DNA from: Spirochaetales bacterium
GTDB lineage: Bacteria > Spirochaetota > Spirochaetia > JAGLYY01
Direction: 5' to 3'
Assembly (NCBI GenBank): GCA_023131935.1
Contig: JAGLYY010000224.1
Location: 1-34,774 of the forward strand
Length of the DNA stretch: 34,774 nucleotides
Below the pieces are notes generated by a model. That model saw only the letters and a list, made by a program, of their open reading frames with translations. It did not search any database and was not told where the DNA came from. Of the stretch, positions 27,101 through 34,774 are shown in pieces. The position numbers and the translations under genes are program-made. Every line of letters begins with the position of its first letter. Positions within the stretch are counted from its first letter, which is position 1.

Positions 27101-28427
27101 CATCCCTCCCCTTTTCAATAATCATGGAAATTTCATTGAGATCCGTTCCCCCCGCGGAAAAATCAGCAACTGAGACAAGCGCTCTGTTTCCATCTCTGCG
27201 GATAATCATGGAACCTGAAAGGAGGGCGTCAGGTCGATAGGGAATATCCCAGATATGCAACCTCCCCGAGGGGATAAAGGATTGCATATTCAGATCCCCC
27301 GCAAACTTCAGATTCCCCAGGGGAGACCGTATTTTAAGGTCCTGAATATTCATCCATCTGTTATCTCCAGCCAGGAGCGCCCTTACCTTGAGGGGGGCAG
27401 GTAAAAACCGGTTATCGAGAAGCAGGTTGAGGTCTGTAGAGTAAACAAGGGCCCCGCTATCAAAGGTATAGAAAAGATTTGCTCTGCCTGAAATTTGGCT
27501 CGAAAGCCATGGCCGAATCATAGAGAGATCTGATCCGGGAATAACCAGATCAGAGGGATTGAAATTTTCCGAGTTGAAAGAAAGATCCAGGGTCCCGGTA
27601 TCCACTTCATAAACAAGTTTGAGATCAATAGGGGATTTATCCTGAATTTTTGTAACGCTCCAACTCCCCTCCGCGAGGGTAATTGCAAAGGATTGCTTTT
27701 TAAGCCGGAACATATTCGAGTCGAAGGTATGTAATTTCAGGTTCAAGGTAGCGTGTAGAAAATCTTCGGTAAATGATCCTTTAAGGGAAAACCTGGTTTG
27801 CGCGGAGGTAAAACCAAATAGAGAATCTGAGGCAGAAAAACTCAACCTCCCTCGACCGGTAAGTTGATTCGAGGAAGGAGAAAATGAAAAATAGAGCTTT
27901 TCCAGGTGAACCTCCCCCTCCGGAAACGCTATACTGATGGAAAGATTTTTCCCTGAAAAGCGAATATCCGGAGCCTTTACACCACCATTACTACCATCCC
28001 CGGCCTGTATAATATCCTGAATCAGGGTGAGAATATCCTCATCACGTTCCATATCGATATGAATGGAGGAATTTTCAACGCTGATCTCTTTCACCGCTTC
28101 ATTGAACATGCCGGAAAGCAGGGCCCTGAGACGGTAATAGATCTTGAGTCTCCGGATGGAGAGAATCTTGTTTTCAGGTGCCGCTTTATCGAAAATTGAT
28201 AACTCCCGAACTTCAAGAAAACGGAAAATTGAGGGGGAGAGACTCTCGTACGTGATTCCCCGGTTGGTGATATCTTCCAAAGAGGCCATGAATTCACTTT
28301 TCAGCATTGCCAACTGCTGATCGATCTTTTTCTGGATCGGCAAGATGGCTATGACCGTGAGGACAACCAGGATTACAAAGAGACAAACCTGGATAAAATG
28401 TATCTGACCAATTTCTAGCTTCTTCAA
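24153..28427 (-). CDS. tamB: TamB-like (DUF490) translocation/assembly module protein
   Basis: N-terminal TM anchor, long AsmA/TamB-like beta-rich repeats, C-terminal TamB-type region (IRGGQIYYFKRNFYIREGLISFNEDQTKFDPVLTARAEIREI). TTG start. Located directly upstream of bamA. Confidence 0.88.
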   Translation of the reverse strand: MKKLEIGQIHFIQVCLFVILVVLTVIAILPIQKKIDQQLAMLKSEFMASLEDITNRGITYESLSPSIFRFLEVRELSIFDKAAPENKILSIRRLKIYYRLRALLSGMFNEAVKEISVENSSIHIDMERDEDILTLIQDIIQAGDGSNGGVKAPDIRFSGKNLSISIAFPEGEVHLEKLYFSFSPSSNQLTGRGRLSFSASDSLFGFTSAQTRFSLKGSFTEDFLHATLNLKLHTFDSNMFRLKKQSFAITLAEGSWSVTKIQDKSPIDLKLVYEVDTGTLDLSFNSENFNPSDLVIPGSDLSMIRPWLSSQISGRANLFYTFDSGALVYSTDLNLLLDNRFLPAPLKVRALLAGDNRWMNIQDLKIRSPLGNLKFAGDLNMQSFIPSGRLHIWDIPYRPDALLSGSMIIRRDGNRALVSVADFSAGGTDLNEISMIIEKGRDALDFSFSGMLFDSPGENLIEGDGFLQLKPDLFLQASVAAKNIPVADAVEIFTGESRVPGLKLSGEAFISTDFERVSFASPRIEITSTENRENQLTLAFSGTRDGITVKDLSLFWNGFTAEGDFSSEFGEKGSLAFSTDFMVQEIPYNIQGMYYPGTGILLSGLYNFRGEMSFDGEGGVRGRLFAEDMPIPFREMQANLDITASYKNASSWEVSFRDTGVKGLPIGQRLHTLVLTGNFTPDGGTIQKIHLANELTELIGNGQIRTLISSRHRDISGWIQLESTSSDEAYSVIMDINGSQLDGRIEIIDSPLKRFGELPLSGLVSSSVIIEGSLSSPLITADFDLPSGRLIQDPINLSGTAIYQDGVLNLSNIHGKYLSSTLTATSLSTDFRKGELLLSGLFSGRFDEKKLAANFSARGEFIPEIFESGGIPDFNGVFDLNKIYVDNSPVDPWNMTFKGKEGKLSFHGGPQESIIGSLNEKGSFTVTLKDPLPLSCEIEGRLEGTNIEAAVNDIDLDFMVLDTLIKIPFFRIKEGHGTGNLRITGQINDPDIWGIVKATDVYAETDISPDRLGPFRTDLQFQGKRFFMEDVDIPIDQGMVRGDIYFTLDHWVPKDVDIALHVYGHQGLYIEYIFADVEVYGWVKGDFTIKADQFSTILGGDLIAHDTSIAIGRQAEVMVKPDKNLPDLMVDLNIASAQNVEFVWPSRTLPILRSFADTGQEVSIIYDGSSYTFSLTGDISIRGGQIYYFKRNFYIREGLISFNEDQTKFDPVLTARAEIREISTSGEDIKISLIVDGDPFSRFSPRFVSSPPMSGSEIVSLLGASILSQEGDLSLGSAIMLTSDIVGQFGVIQTFEERIKDLLHLDLFSIRTQMLSNVLLEKVLEPERGEGVENSSIGRYLDNTTLFLGKYFGEDLFLEALIQISTENRLPGSGLGEGLLVDSEVSLEWKTPLFLLELSVLPDFTDLFSSITNTSLGFSWEFSY

Positions 28428-28615
28428 AAAGTCTACCTAACCGGTATTTTTCAGAGTTAAAGCCCCCTGCTCTGCCGGGATGCTTTATCACTTAATAAGA
28501 TACCATATTCTCTGAATGGTTACAAAAGGGTGATGTTTTCCCCATGAGTACCCGATTTATTTCCCATGAGTTTTGCTTCACACCTCTAATCAAATCAGGT
28601 ATGATGCCAGATATT

Positions 28616-29242
28616 ATGAGATGTATATTGGAAAACTTCATCGTTATTGAGGGGCTCGACGGATCGGGCACTACAACACAACTGGAAAAACTCGCAAACC
28701 GGATTGGAGAGGAACGGTGTGCGGTTACCTTTGAGCCAACCGATGGAGCTATCGGGCTTTTAATCAGACAGGTTCTCCGTCACGAGGTAACCCTAACTCC
28801 GCAAGCCATCGCCCGGCTTTTCTCAGCTGACAGGGGAGAACATATAGAGAGCCCTGCCACCGGGATCAGGGCAATAGCCGGAGAGGGAAAACTGGTAATC
28901 TGTGACCGATACCTGTTCTCCTCCCTCGCGTACCAATCCCCCGATTGCGGCTGGGATTTCGTATTCTCCCTGAACGAAAGCTTTCCCCTCCCGGAGATCC
29001 TCCTCTTTCTGGATGTTCCTCCTGCACTATGCCAAAAGCGGATGGAGGTCAGGAATGGCAAAGAACTCTATGAAGATCTGTCAAGGCAGGAGGCCATTCT
29101 CCATAACTACAAACGGAGTTTTGAGGCTTTCTCTCAGACTGGAATGAAACTTCACGTAATAAACGGAACGGTCTCGCCGGAAGAAATACACGAAAATATG
29201 TGGAATATACTGTCAGAACATCCGTCATTGCTCCGATATTAG
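28616..29242 (+). CDS. tmk: thymidylate kinase with non-canonical P-loop
   Basis: NFIVIEGLDGSGTTTQLEKLANRIG, DRYLFSSLAYQ, ILLFLDVPPALCQKRM. Start probably ATG 28616; the track ORF starts at 28544. Confidence 0.9.
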   Translation: MRCILENFIVIEGLDGSGTTTQLEKLANRIGEERCAVTFEPTDGAIGLLIRQVLRHEVTLTPQAIARLFSADRGEHIESPATGIRAIAGEGKLVICDRYLFSSLAYQSPDCGWDFVFSLNESFPLPEILLFLDVPPALCQKRMEVRNGKELYEDLSRQEAILHNYKRSFEAFSQTGMKLHVINGTVSPEEIHENMWNILSEHPSLLRY

Positions 29243-29246
29243 GAGT

Positions 29247-29843
29247 GTGAAACGGGTTCTTTCTCTCTTAATTCTCCTCACATTTCTCGCTTCTCCACTG
29301 TACTCTTACAAGATCCTTTACGCTGAGCAGTTCTATAAACTTTTCCATACCCATTTTTACCAGTATCCCGAAGATCTGAATGAGAATATCTGGTATCTCG
29401 AGCAGGCCTTAAAATCCGATTTCGTCAACCCCCAGAACGCCCTTGCCCGCATAGAGAACCCTGATGAATGGGAAAAGTACCGTTACCTCTTTTATATGCA
29501 TGTAAACCTGAAACTCCTGGAACAGTTCAGGCTTCTTGGCAGTAAATATGATAAACGGGTCGCTTATTTCTATAATTATCCATGGAAACATCAGAACCTG
29601 GACAGTCTCCGGTACGCTGAATCCTATTACCAGGCAGCTCTCTACTATTGGGAGCAGGCTTTGTACTGGTCAGAAAAGGCTTCCGGGTTACCCTACTATC
29701 TCGAAGAGATTCAGAACTGGCATGATGAACATTACCGGATTCGAACAGGAGACCTGGATTATAAAAAATTTATATCGATGGACCTCGATCGGCTGCGGAA
29801 GGTGCGGGCAGATTTCGAGGCCATGGATGAATCAACCTATTAG
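29247..29843 (+). CDS. secreted Tyr-rich hypothetical protein
   Basis: GTG start 4 nt after the tmk stop; signal peptide MKRVLSLLILLTFLASPLYS; 25 Tyr in 198 aa; helical repeat-like YAESYYQAALYYWEQALYWSEKA. Confidence 0.8.
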   Translation: MKRVLSLLILLTFLASPLYSYKILYAEQFYKLFHTHFYQYPEDLNENIWYLEQALKSDFVNPQNALARIENPDEWEKYRYLFYMHVNLKLLEQFRLLGSKYDKRVAYFYNYPWKHQNLDSLRYAESYYQAALYYWEQALYWSEKASGLPYYLEEIQNWHDEHYRIRTGDLDYKKFISMDLDRLRKVRADFEAMDESTY

Positions 29844-30860
29844 TTATTCTATGAACATGGCATCTCCATAGGAGAAAAACCGGTATTCCCTTTTAATAGC
29901 TTCGTTATATGCATTGAAAATATGCTCTTTTCCGGCAAAAGCGCTCACGAGCATAAGCAGGCTGGATTCCGGAGTATGAAAATTGGTGAGCAATTGGTCC
30001 ACTACCTTGAAAGAATAGCCTGGATAGATAAACAGGTTTGTACTGCTTCTCCCCGGAAATATTCTGCCCTCTTTCCATGAAGATTCTAGGGTTCGCACTG
30101 CTGTTGTCCCGACAGCTACGATCTTGCGGCCCTCTTTCTTAGCCCGATTTATCGACTCCGCGGTGACTTCAGGGACTTCGTAGGTTTCTTCATGTATTTC
30201 ATGGTCTTCAAGGTATTCGGCCCTTACAGGAAGGAATGTCCCAAGGCCAACGTGGAGAGTGACAAATCGTACCTCCACCCCCCTCTTCCTGGTTTTTTCA
30301 AGGATTTCATCGGTAAAATGGAGACCGGCAGTAGGGGCCGCGGCTGAACCGGTAGATTTTCCAAAAACTGTCTGATACCTGTCGGAATCCTCCCGGGTAT
30401 CTTCTCTCCTGATGTACGGAGGCAGGGGGATATGGCCGTGGAAATCCAGCCAATCATCATCGACCTCTTTGTCGAATTTGATAATCCGCATGGGACCCTC
30501 AATTCCGATGATTTCTCCTGAACGGTTTCCGGGAAAGGTGAAAGTCTTACCAGGTCTCTGTTTTTTCGCCTTGCTTGTAAGAACACGCCAGGTCCTCTCT
30601 TCGGTTTTATTCAGGAGAAGAAACTCAACGGATCCTCCGTTTTCAGAGGTCCCAAAGAGACGGGCTTTCCGGACGCGGGAGTTATTCAGAACGATGATAG
30701 ATCCCGGTTCAAGGAGGCCGGGAAACTTGTTGATGGTGGTATGTTCTGTCTTCCCGGAACCTCTTTCAAGGATGAGTAATCTGCTGGTACCCCTCTCTTT
30801 CGGCGGCTGCTGAGCTATGAGGTTTTCCGGAAGATCAAAATAGAATTCCCTGGTCTTCAT
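29844..30860 (-). CDS. queA: S-adenosylmethionine:tRNA ribosyltransferase-isomerase
   Basis: [98 protein letters not shown]. Start 30860 favoured over the track start 30878. Confidence 0.97.
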   Translation of the reverse strand: MKTREFYFDLPENLIAQQPPKERGTSRLLILERGSGKTEHTTINKFPGLLEPGSIIVLNNSRVRKARLFGTSENGGSVEFLLLNKTEERTWRVLTSKAKKQRPGKTFTFPGNRSGEIIGIEGPMRIIKFDKEVDDDWLDFHGHIPLPPYIRREDTREDSDRYQTVFGKSTGSAAAPTAGLHFTDEILEKTRKRGVEVRFVTLHVGLGTFLPVRAEYLEDHEIHEETYEVPEVTAESINRAKKEGRKIVAVGTTAVRTLESSWKEGRIFPGRSSTNLFIYPGYSFKVVDQLLTNFHTPESSLLMLVSAFAGKEHIFNAYNEAIKREYRFFSYGDAMFIE

Positions 30861-31860
30861 TCTTTTTCGGTCCTTCAATTTTCAGATGCTTGTAGGCGAG
30901 TTCGGTGGCTACTCTGCCGCGGGGGGTCCGTTTCAGGAATCCCCGCTGGATGAGATAGGGTTCGTAAAAATCTTCGAGGGATTCTATCGCCTCCCCTACG
31001 GAGATCGCGAGGGTCTCTGCGCCTACAGGCCCGCCGTTGTAATGTTCGATAATCACCTTAAGGATCTGCCTGTCGTGACGCTCAAGTCCGTCGAGATCGA
31101 TCTCAAGGCGCTCCAGTCCCGTCATGATGATCTCATTTGTTACTGTTCCCGTTCCCAGGACCTGGGCAAAATCCCGCATCCTCCGCAGAAGCCGGTTGGC
31201 GACCCGCGGGGTCCCCCGTGAGCACCGGGCAAGGAGGGGGAAAGCTTCCTCCTGAACAGAGATATCAAGAATTGAAGCGGAGCGCTTGATAATAGAGATG
31301 ATCTCATTTTCATCGTAAAAATTCATCCGCACGGCAATACCGAATCTGCTGTAGAGAGGGCTCGCTACCTGCCCGGGTTTCGTTGTGGCGCCGATGAGGG
31401 TAAAAGGGGGGATCGGGATCCTGATGGAACGGGCAGAGGCACCCTGGCCGATGATCCAGTCGATCTCGAAATCCTCCATGGCGATGTACAGCATCTCTTC
31501 TAGAGCAGGTCTCAACCGGTGAATTTCATCAATAAAAAAAACAGTGTTGTCGGAAATGGTGGTGAGGAGGCCCGCAAGGTCTTTCGGTTTTTCCAGGGCC
31601 GGGGCGGAGGTCGCCTTTAACTCATAACCCATCTCATTTGCCACGATTCCGGCAAGGGTGGTTTTTCCAAGCCCCGGGGGGCCGGAGAGAAACACATGGT
31701 CGAGGGGCTCTTTCCGTTCTCTGGCGGCGGTAATGAAAACCGAAAGGTTTTCCTTGAGGGCGGTTTGTCCCTGAAAATCTTTCAAATACTGGGGCCGCAG
31801 CGCATGGTCCCTTGAATCCTCTTCCCTTGGATAACCGGTTAATATTTTTTCGTCACTCAT
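30835..31860 (-). CDS. ruvB: Holliday junction branch migration DNA helicase RuvB
   Basis: [69 protein letters not shown]. Confidence 0.98.
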   Translation of the reverse strand: MSDEKILTGYPREEDSRDHALRPQYLKDFQGQTALKENLSVFITAARERKEPLDHVFLSGPPGLGKTTLAGIVANEMGYELKATSAPALEKPKDLAGLLTTISDNTVFFIDEIHRLRPALEEMLYIAMEDFEIDWIIGQGASARSIRIPIPPFTLIGATTKPGQVASPLYSRFGIAVRMNFYDENEIISIIKRSASILDISVQEEAFPLLARCSRGTPRVANRLLRRMRDFAQVLGTGTVTNEIIMTGLERLEIDLDGLERHDRQILKVIIEHYNGGPVGAETLAISVGEAIESLEDFYEPYLIQRGFLKRTPRGRVATELAYKHLKIEGPKKNEDQGILF

Positions 31861-31879
31861 CTACCTGAATTTCCTTATT

Positions 31880-32443
31880 TCAACCAGTACTCAGAAGAAT
31901 AATGGCTTTCCGAAAAATCTCCTGCTCCGAATCTTCCGATGCCCGGGCAGTTTTGAGGGCTTCAGCGGCCTTCCTCCGGTCAAATCCCATTTCAACCAGG
32001 GCATGAACAAGTTCGTCGGGAGTACCATCGGTCTCCTCCGCAATCTTCAGTTTCCCCCGGAGAGCAAGGATAATCTTTGAAGCGGTTTTTTTCCCGAGGC
32101 CGGGGATTCTGCTTAAACCATCGACATCCTCACGATCCAGGGTACCGAGAAATTCTTCAACTCCCATTCCCGAAAGGATTCGCAGAGATTGTTTTGGGCC
32201 AATCCCGCCTACTTTCAGAAGTTCGAGAAAAACAGAACGTTCCTCTTCGGTCCGAAACCCGTAGAGCTTCATAATATCTTCCCGGTGATGAAGGTACGTA
32301 ATGACTTTGACTTCTCTACCGGTATCCCCGATAGCACCGAGAGCTATGATGGGCATGTGGATTTCCCATTCCAGGTGACCGGATTGAAGGTAGAGAACAC
32401 CATCACCCTTTTTTATAATTGTGCCGGCAAGACTATTGATCAT
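31880..32443 (-). CDS. ruvA: Holliday junction branch migration protein RuvA
   Basis: HREDIMKLYGFRTEEERSVFLELLKVGGIGPKQSLRILSGM, HhH motif LSRIPGLGKKTASKIILALRGKL. Confidence 0.96.
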   Translation of the reverse strand: MINSLAGTIIKKGDGVLYLQSGHLEWEIHMPIIALGAIGDTGREVKVITYLHHREDIMKLYGFRTEEERSVFLELLKVGGIGPKQSLRILSGMGVEEFLGTLDREDVDGLSRIPGLGKKTASKIILALRGKLKIAEETDGTPDELVHALVEMGFDRRKAAEALKTARASEDSEQEIFRKAIILLSTG

Positions 32444-32943
32444 GATGGTAGTTCTCCAATTCGTTCAATCGAAACCCCCTGGTTGTAACAGCAGATCGCG
32501 GCAGCAATTGCATCCGCGGCATGGTCCGGTTTTGGTATCTCCTTCAGCCCCAGAAGAAGTCTCAAGAGGTCCTGGACCTGAAATTTATCAGCCCTGCCGT
32601 TGCCGGTAATGGCTCTTTTAATTTCCTGGGGAGAATACTCAAAGATGGCAACTCCCCTCTGATGGAGGGCAAGAAGCAAAACACCGCGGGCCTGGGCAAC
32701 GGGAATAGCGCTTGTTCTGTTCCTGGCAAAAAAAATGCTCTCCACCCCCGCGGCGGAAGGGGAAAAGCGCTCAATGACATTTTGAATTTCTCTGTAGATC
32801 TTTTCCAATCGATCGCCGGTTCCCTCCCCCGGTGATGTGTGGATTGCCCCATGACCAACGAGCCGGTATCGACCATTATTAACGGCGATAACCCCCCAGC
32901 CGGTCTCGGCGAGACCGGGGTCAAGACCGAGTATAGTTTTCAC
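32440..32943 (-). CDS. ruvC: crossover junction endodeoxyribonuclease RuvC
   Basis: [53 protein letters not shown] acidic catalytic residues. Confidence 0.97.
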   Translation of the reverse strand: MKTILGLDPGLAETGWGVIAVNNGRYRLVGHGAIHTSPGEGTGDRLEKIYREIQNVIERFSPSAAGVESIFFARNRTSAIPVAQARGVLLLALHQRGVAIFEYSPQEIKRAITGNGRADKFQVQDLLRLLLGLKEIPKPDHAADAIAAAICCYNQGVSIERIGELPS

Positions 32944-33686
32944 TCTGCGTCGGGGTCAAAATCATCAGGAATATCGATGTTTGAAGATACCGATTGAACA
33001 TCATCAAGATCATCGAGACGTTCGATAAGACGAAGTGCCTTCCGTGTGCCGTCCTCGTCGAGGTTCATCGTCGCGTCCGGGACCATGGTGATTTCCGCCA
33101 TCGAGTGGGAATAATTCTTTTCCTGCAGGGCCGAGAGCACCGCTTCAAAATCATCGGGAGCGGTAATAACCTCTATGAACCCGCCATCGTTTGTAACATC
33201 CTCAGCCCCGGCATCCAGCGCTATTTCGAACAGCTCATCAAAGGAGATCCCCTCTCCGTCAAGGCTGATAACCCCTTTTCGCTGAAAGAGGTAGGAAACA
33301 CAACCGGTTTCACCGAGACTGCCACCTCCTTTCGTCAGGATACTCCGAACATCTGCAGCGGTCCTGTTTTTATTATCGGTGAGCGTATTGATGAGGATGG
33401 CAACTCCACCGGGACCGTATGCTTCGTAGGTAAGTTCGGTATAATTCACCCCTTCCAGATCGCCGGTCCCTTTCTTGATTGCACGTTCGATATTGTCTTT
33501 GGGCATGTTCGCGGCCCGTGCTTTAATGGCCGCGGTCCTGAGGCGGGGATTGCCATCTTCATCACCACCACCCATACGGGCAGCAACGGTAATTTCCGTG
33601 ATAAGCTTGGTAAAGATCTTACCCCGCTTTGCGTCTGCGGCGCCTTTTTTATGTTTGATGGAAGCCCATTTACTGTGGCCGGACAT
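32940..33686 (-). CDS. yebC: YebC/PmpR family protein
   Basis: [76 protein letters not shown]. Confidence 0.97.
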   Translation of the reverse strand: MSGHSKWASIKHKKGAADAKRGKIFTKLITEITVAARMGGGDEDGNPRLRTAAIKARAANMPKDNIERAIKKGTGDLEGVNYTELTYEAYGPGGVAILINTLTDNKNRTAADVRSILTKGGGSLGETGCVSYLFQRKGVISLDGEGISFDELFEIALDAGAEDVTNDGGFIEVITAPDDFEAVLSALQEKNYSHSMAEITMVPDATMNLDEDGTRKALRLIERLDDLDDVQSVSSNIDIPDDFDPDAE

Positions 33687-33719
33687 AGGTTCTCCTTGTT
33701 ATTGATTTCATTTGAATTG

Positions 33720-33749
33720 AATTTAGCATATAGAAAAAACAGCTGTCAA
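33720..33749 (-). promoter_or_regulatory. candidate sigma70-type promoter for yebC-ruvC-ruvA-ruvB-queA
   Basis: Minus strand consensus TTGACA (33749-33744), 18 nt, TAAATT (33725-33720), upstream of yebC. Confidence 0.55.
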
Positions 33750-33782
33750 GCTGAGGACCCCGCGGCTACTGAATCATCTGAT

Positions 33783-34774
33783 TCATGGCCATATAAGTGT
33801 GATGATTTCCTCCGGAACAGATTCCAGATCATCCAGGAGTTCGAGCAGGAGATTATTCATGATGAAGGTACCCTCCCGGGTAAGCGCCTTTCCGTCCTCT
33901 TTCAGATAACCCTTCTCTTTCCAACTGTTCATCCGCGGATAAATGCGGGATAATACCTCATTTCCGAACCGCAGTTCCAGATTCTCCCAGGAAATACCCG
34001 ATGTAAGTCGAAAGCCCATCATGAGGTTTTCGAAGAGGAATTCCTTTTTCGATAATGATTCAGCTTTCCCCCCCGGGATTGTACTCCGGAACATACCCCA
34101 GAGAGATTCTTCCCCTTCAAGAAACAGAGCAAAACTTCGGGGTACTTCAAGGCGCAGGACCTCTTTTCTACCCTGCTTATCTATTCCGGGAAGAGTGGAA
34201 GCTCCCGAGGGTCCGCAACCCAGGTAGGGGTCCATCCGCCAGTATCCTAAATTGTGCCGGCAGGCTTTTCCCGGTTTACTGTAATTGGATAATTCATATT
34301 TTTCATATCCGGCAGCCAGGAGCATTTCCTCTGCCTGCTCCAGCAGGATACGAACTTTCCCTTCAGCAAGAGGGATGATCCGGCCTGAACGCACACGGGT
34401 AAAAAAGGGGGTCTCCTCCTCAATCTGCAGCCCATATATTGAAATATGGTCCGGTTCAAATTCCAGTATTTTTTGAATGTCAGCTTCAAACAGCTCTTTT
34501 GTCTGATCCGGGATCCCGGTTATCAAATCGAGACTCAAATCCCCCTTCCATGATTCTTTTATCAATTCAATGGCTTTGAGAGAATCCTCCCTGTTCCCGG
34601 TACGTTCGAGCAATTCAAGGATTCCGTTATCCATGCTCTGTATTCCAAGGCTGAGACGGGTAACCCCGGATTCATTGGTTATTGATAAAAAGTCCGGTGT
34701 AATACTTTCGGGATTTGCCTCGATAGACCATTCTACCGGGGCATTACGTGTCATGGATTGTAGACTATCCAGGA
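33783..34774 (-). CDS. hemW: HemW-like (coproporphyrinogen III oxidase-like) radical SAM protein, N-terminus outside the window
   Basis: EWSIEANPESITPDFLSITNESGVTRLSLGIQSMDNGIL, DLITGIPDQTKE, HISIYGLQIEEETPF, HNLGYWRMDPYLGCGPSGAS. The reading frame stays open to the window edge (LDSLQSMTRN...); the CxxxCxxC motif lies outside. Confidence 0.92.
   Translation of the reverse strand, partial: LDSLQSMTRNAPVEWSIEANPESITPDFLSITNESGVTRLSLGIQSMDNGILELLERTGNREDSLKAIELIKESWKGDLSLDLITGIPDQTKELFEADIQKILEFEPDHISIYGLQIEEETPFFTRVRSGRIIPLAEGKVRILLEQAEEMLLAAGYEKYELSNYSKPGKACRHNLGYWRMDPYLGCGPSGASTLPGIDKQGRKEVLRLEVPRSFALFLEGEESLWGMFRSTIPGGKAESLSKKEFLFENLMMGFRLTSGISWENLELRFGNEVLSRIYPRMNSWKEKGYLKEDGKALTREGTFIMNNLLLELLDDLESVPEEIITLIWP

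Noticed and set aside
30835-30878. 44-bp queA/ruvB overlap implied by the track
   Set aside because: Mostly due to an upstream start choice; using ATG 30860 reduces it to 26 bp, ordinary for a tight operon.
32994-33953. 319-aa plus-strand ORF
   Set aside because: Antisense to yebC, its promoter region and hemW; composition looks like a shadow ORF with no recognisable motif.
1-34774. Search for CRISPR arrays, insertion sequences, phage genes or toxin-antitoxin/defence pairs
   Set aside because: No regularly spaced direct repeats, transposase or integrase motifs, or defence-gene signatures were seen; the region is core housekeeping.

Overview
The window is a gene-dense block of bacterial housekeeping genes, about 27 of them mostly in tight minus-strand operons. 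The order (murJ, tgt, two LptF/LptG-type permeases, dut, pnp, rpsO, truB, rbfA, infB, nusA, rimP, comF, mutS, STAS, ompH/skp, bamA, tamB, tmk) matches my recollection of the conserved spirochaete arrangement, e.g. around BB0793-BB0810 of Borrelia, so a spirochaete source is likely but inferred. It is followed by queA, ruvB, ruvA, ruvC, yebC and a truncated hemW. The left edge holds a truncated vWA-domain membrane protein convergent with a secreted HEAT-repeat protein. I see no mobile element, CRISPR array, rRNA, tRNA, or obvious accessory defence or biosynthetic island. I found no clear-cut undescribed multi-gene system. The best leads are: (1) a good promoter followed by an intrinsic terminator about 30 nt upstream of rimP-nusA-infB, which looks like an attenuator; (2) a C-terminal zinc ribbon on NusA; (3) a thymidylate kinase whose Walker A lysine is replaced by Thr; (4) a perfect hairpin between pnp and dut that replaces the expected RBS region; (5) a structured rpsO leader; (6) a Tyr-rich secreted orphan downstream of tmk; (7) a vWA-TM-FHA-like membrane protein. 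All RNA and promoter calls were made by eye and need computation or experiment.
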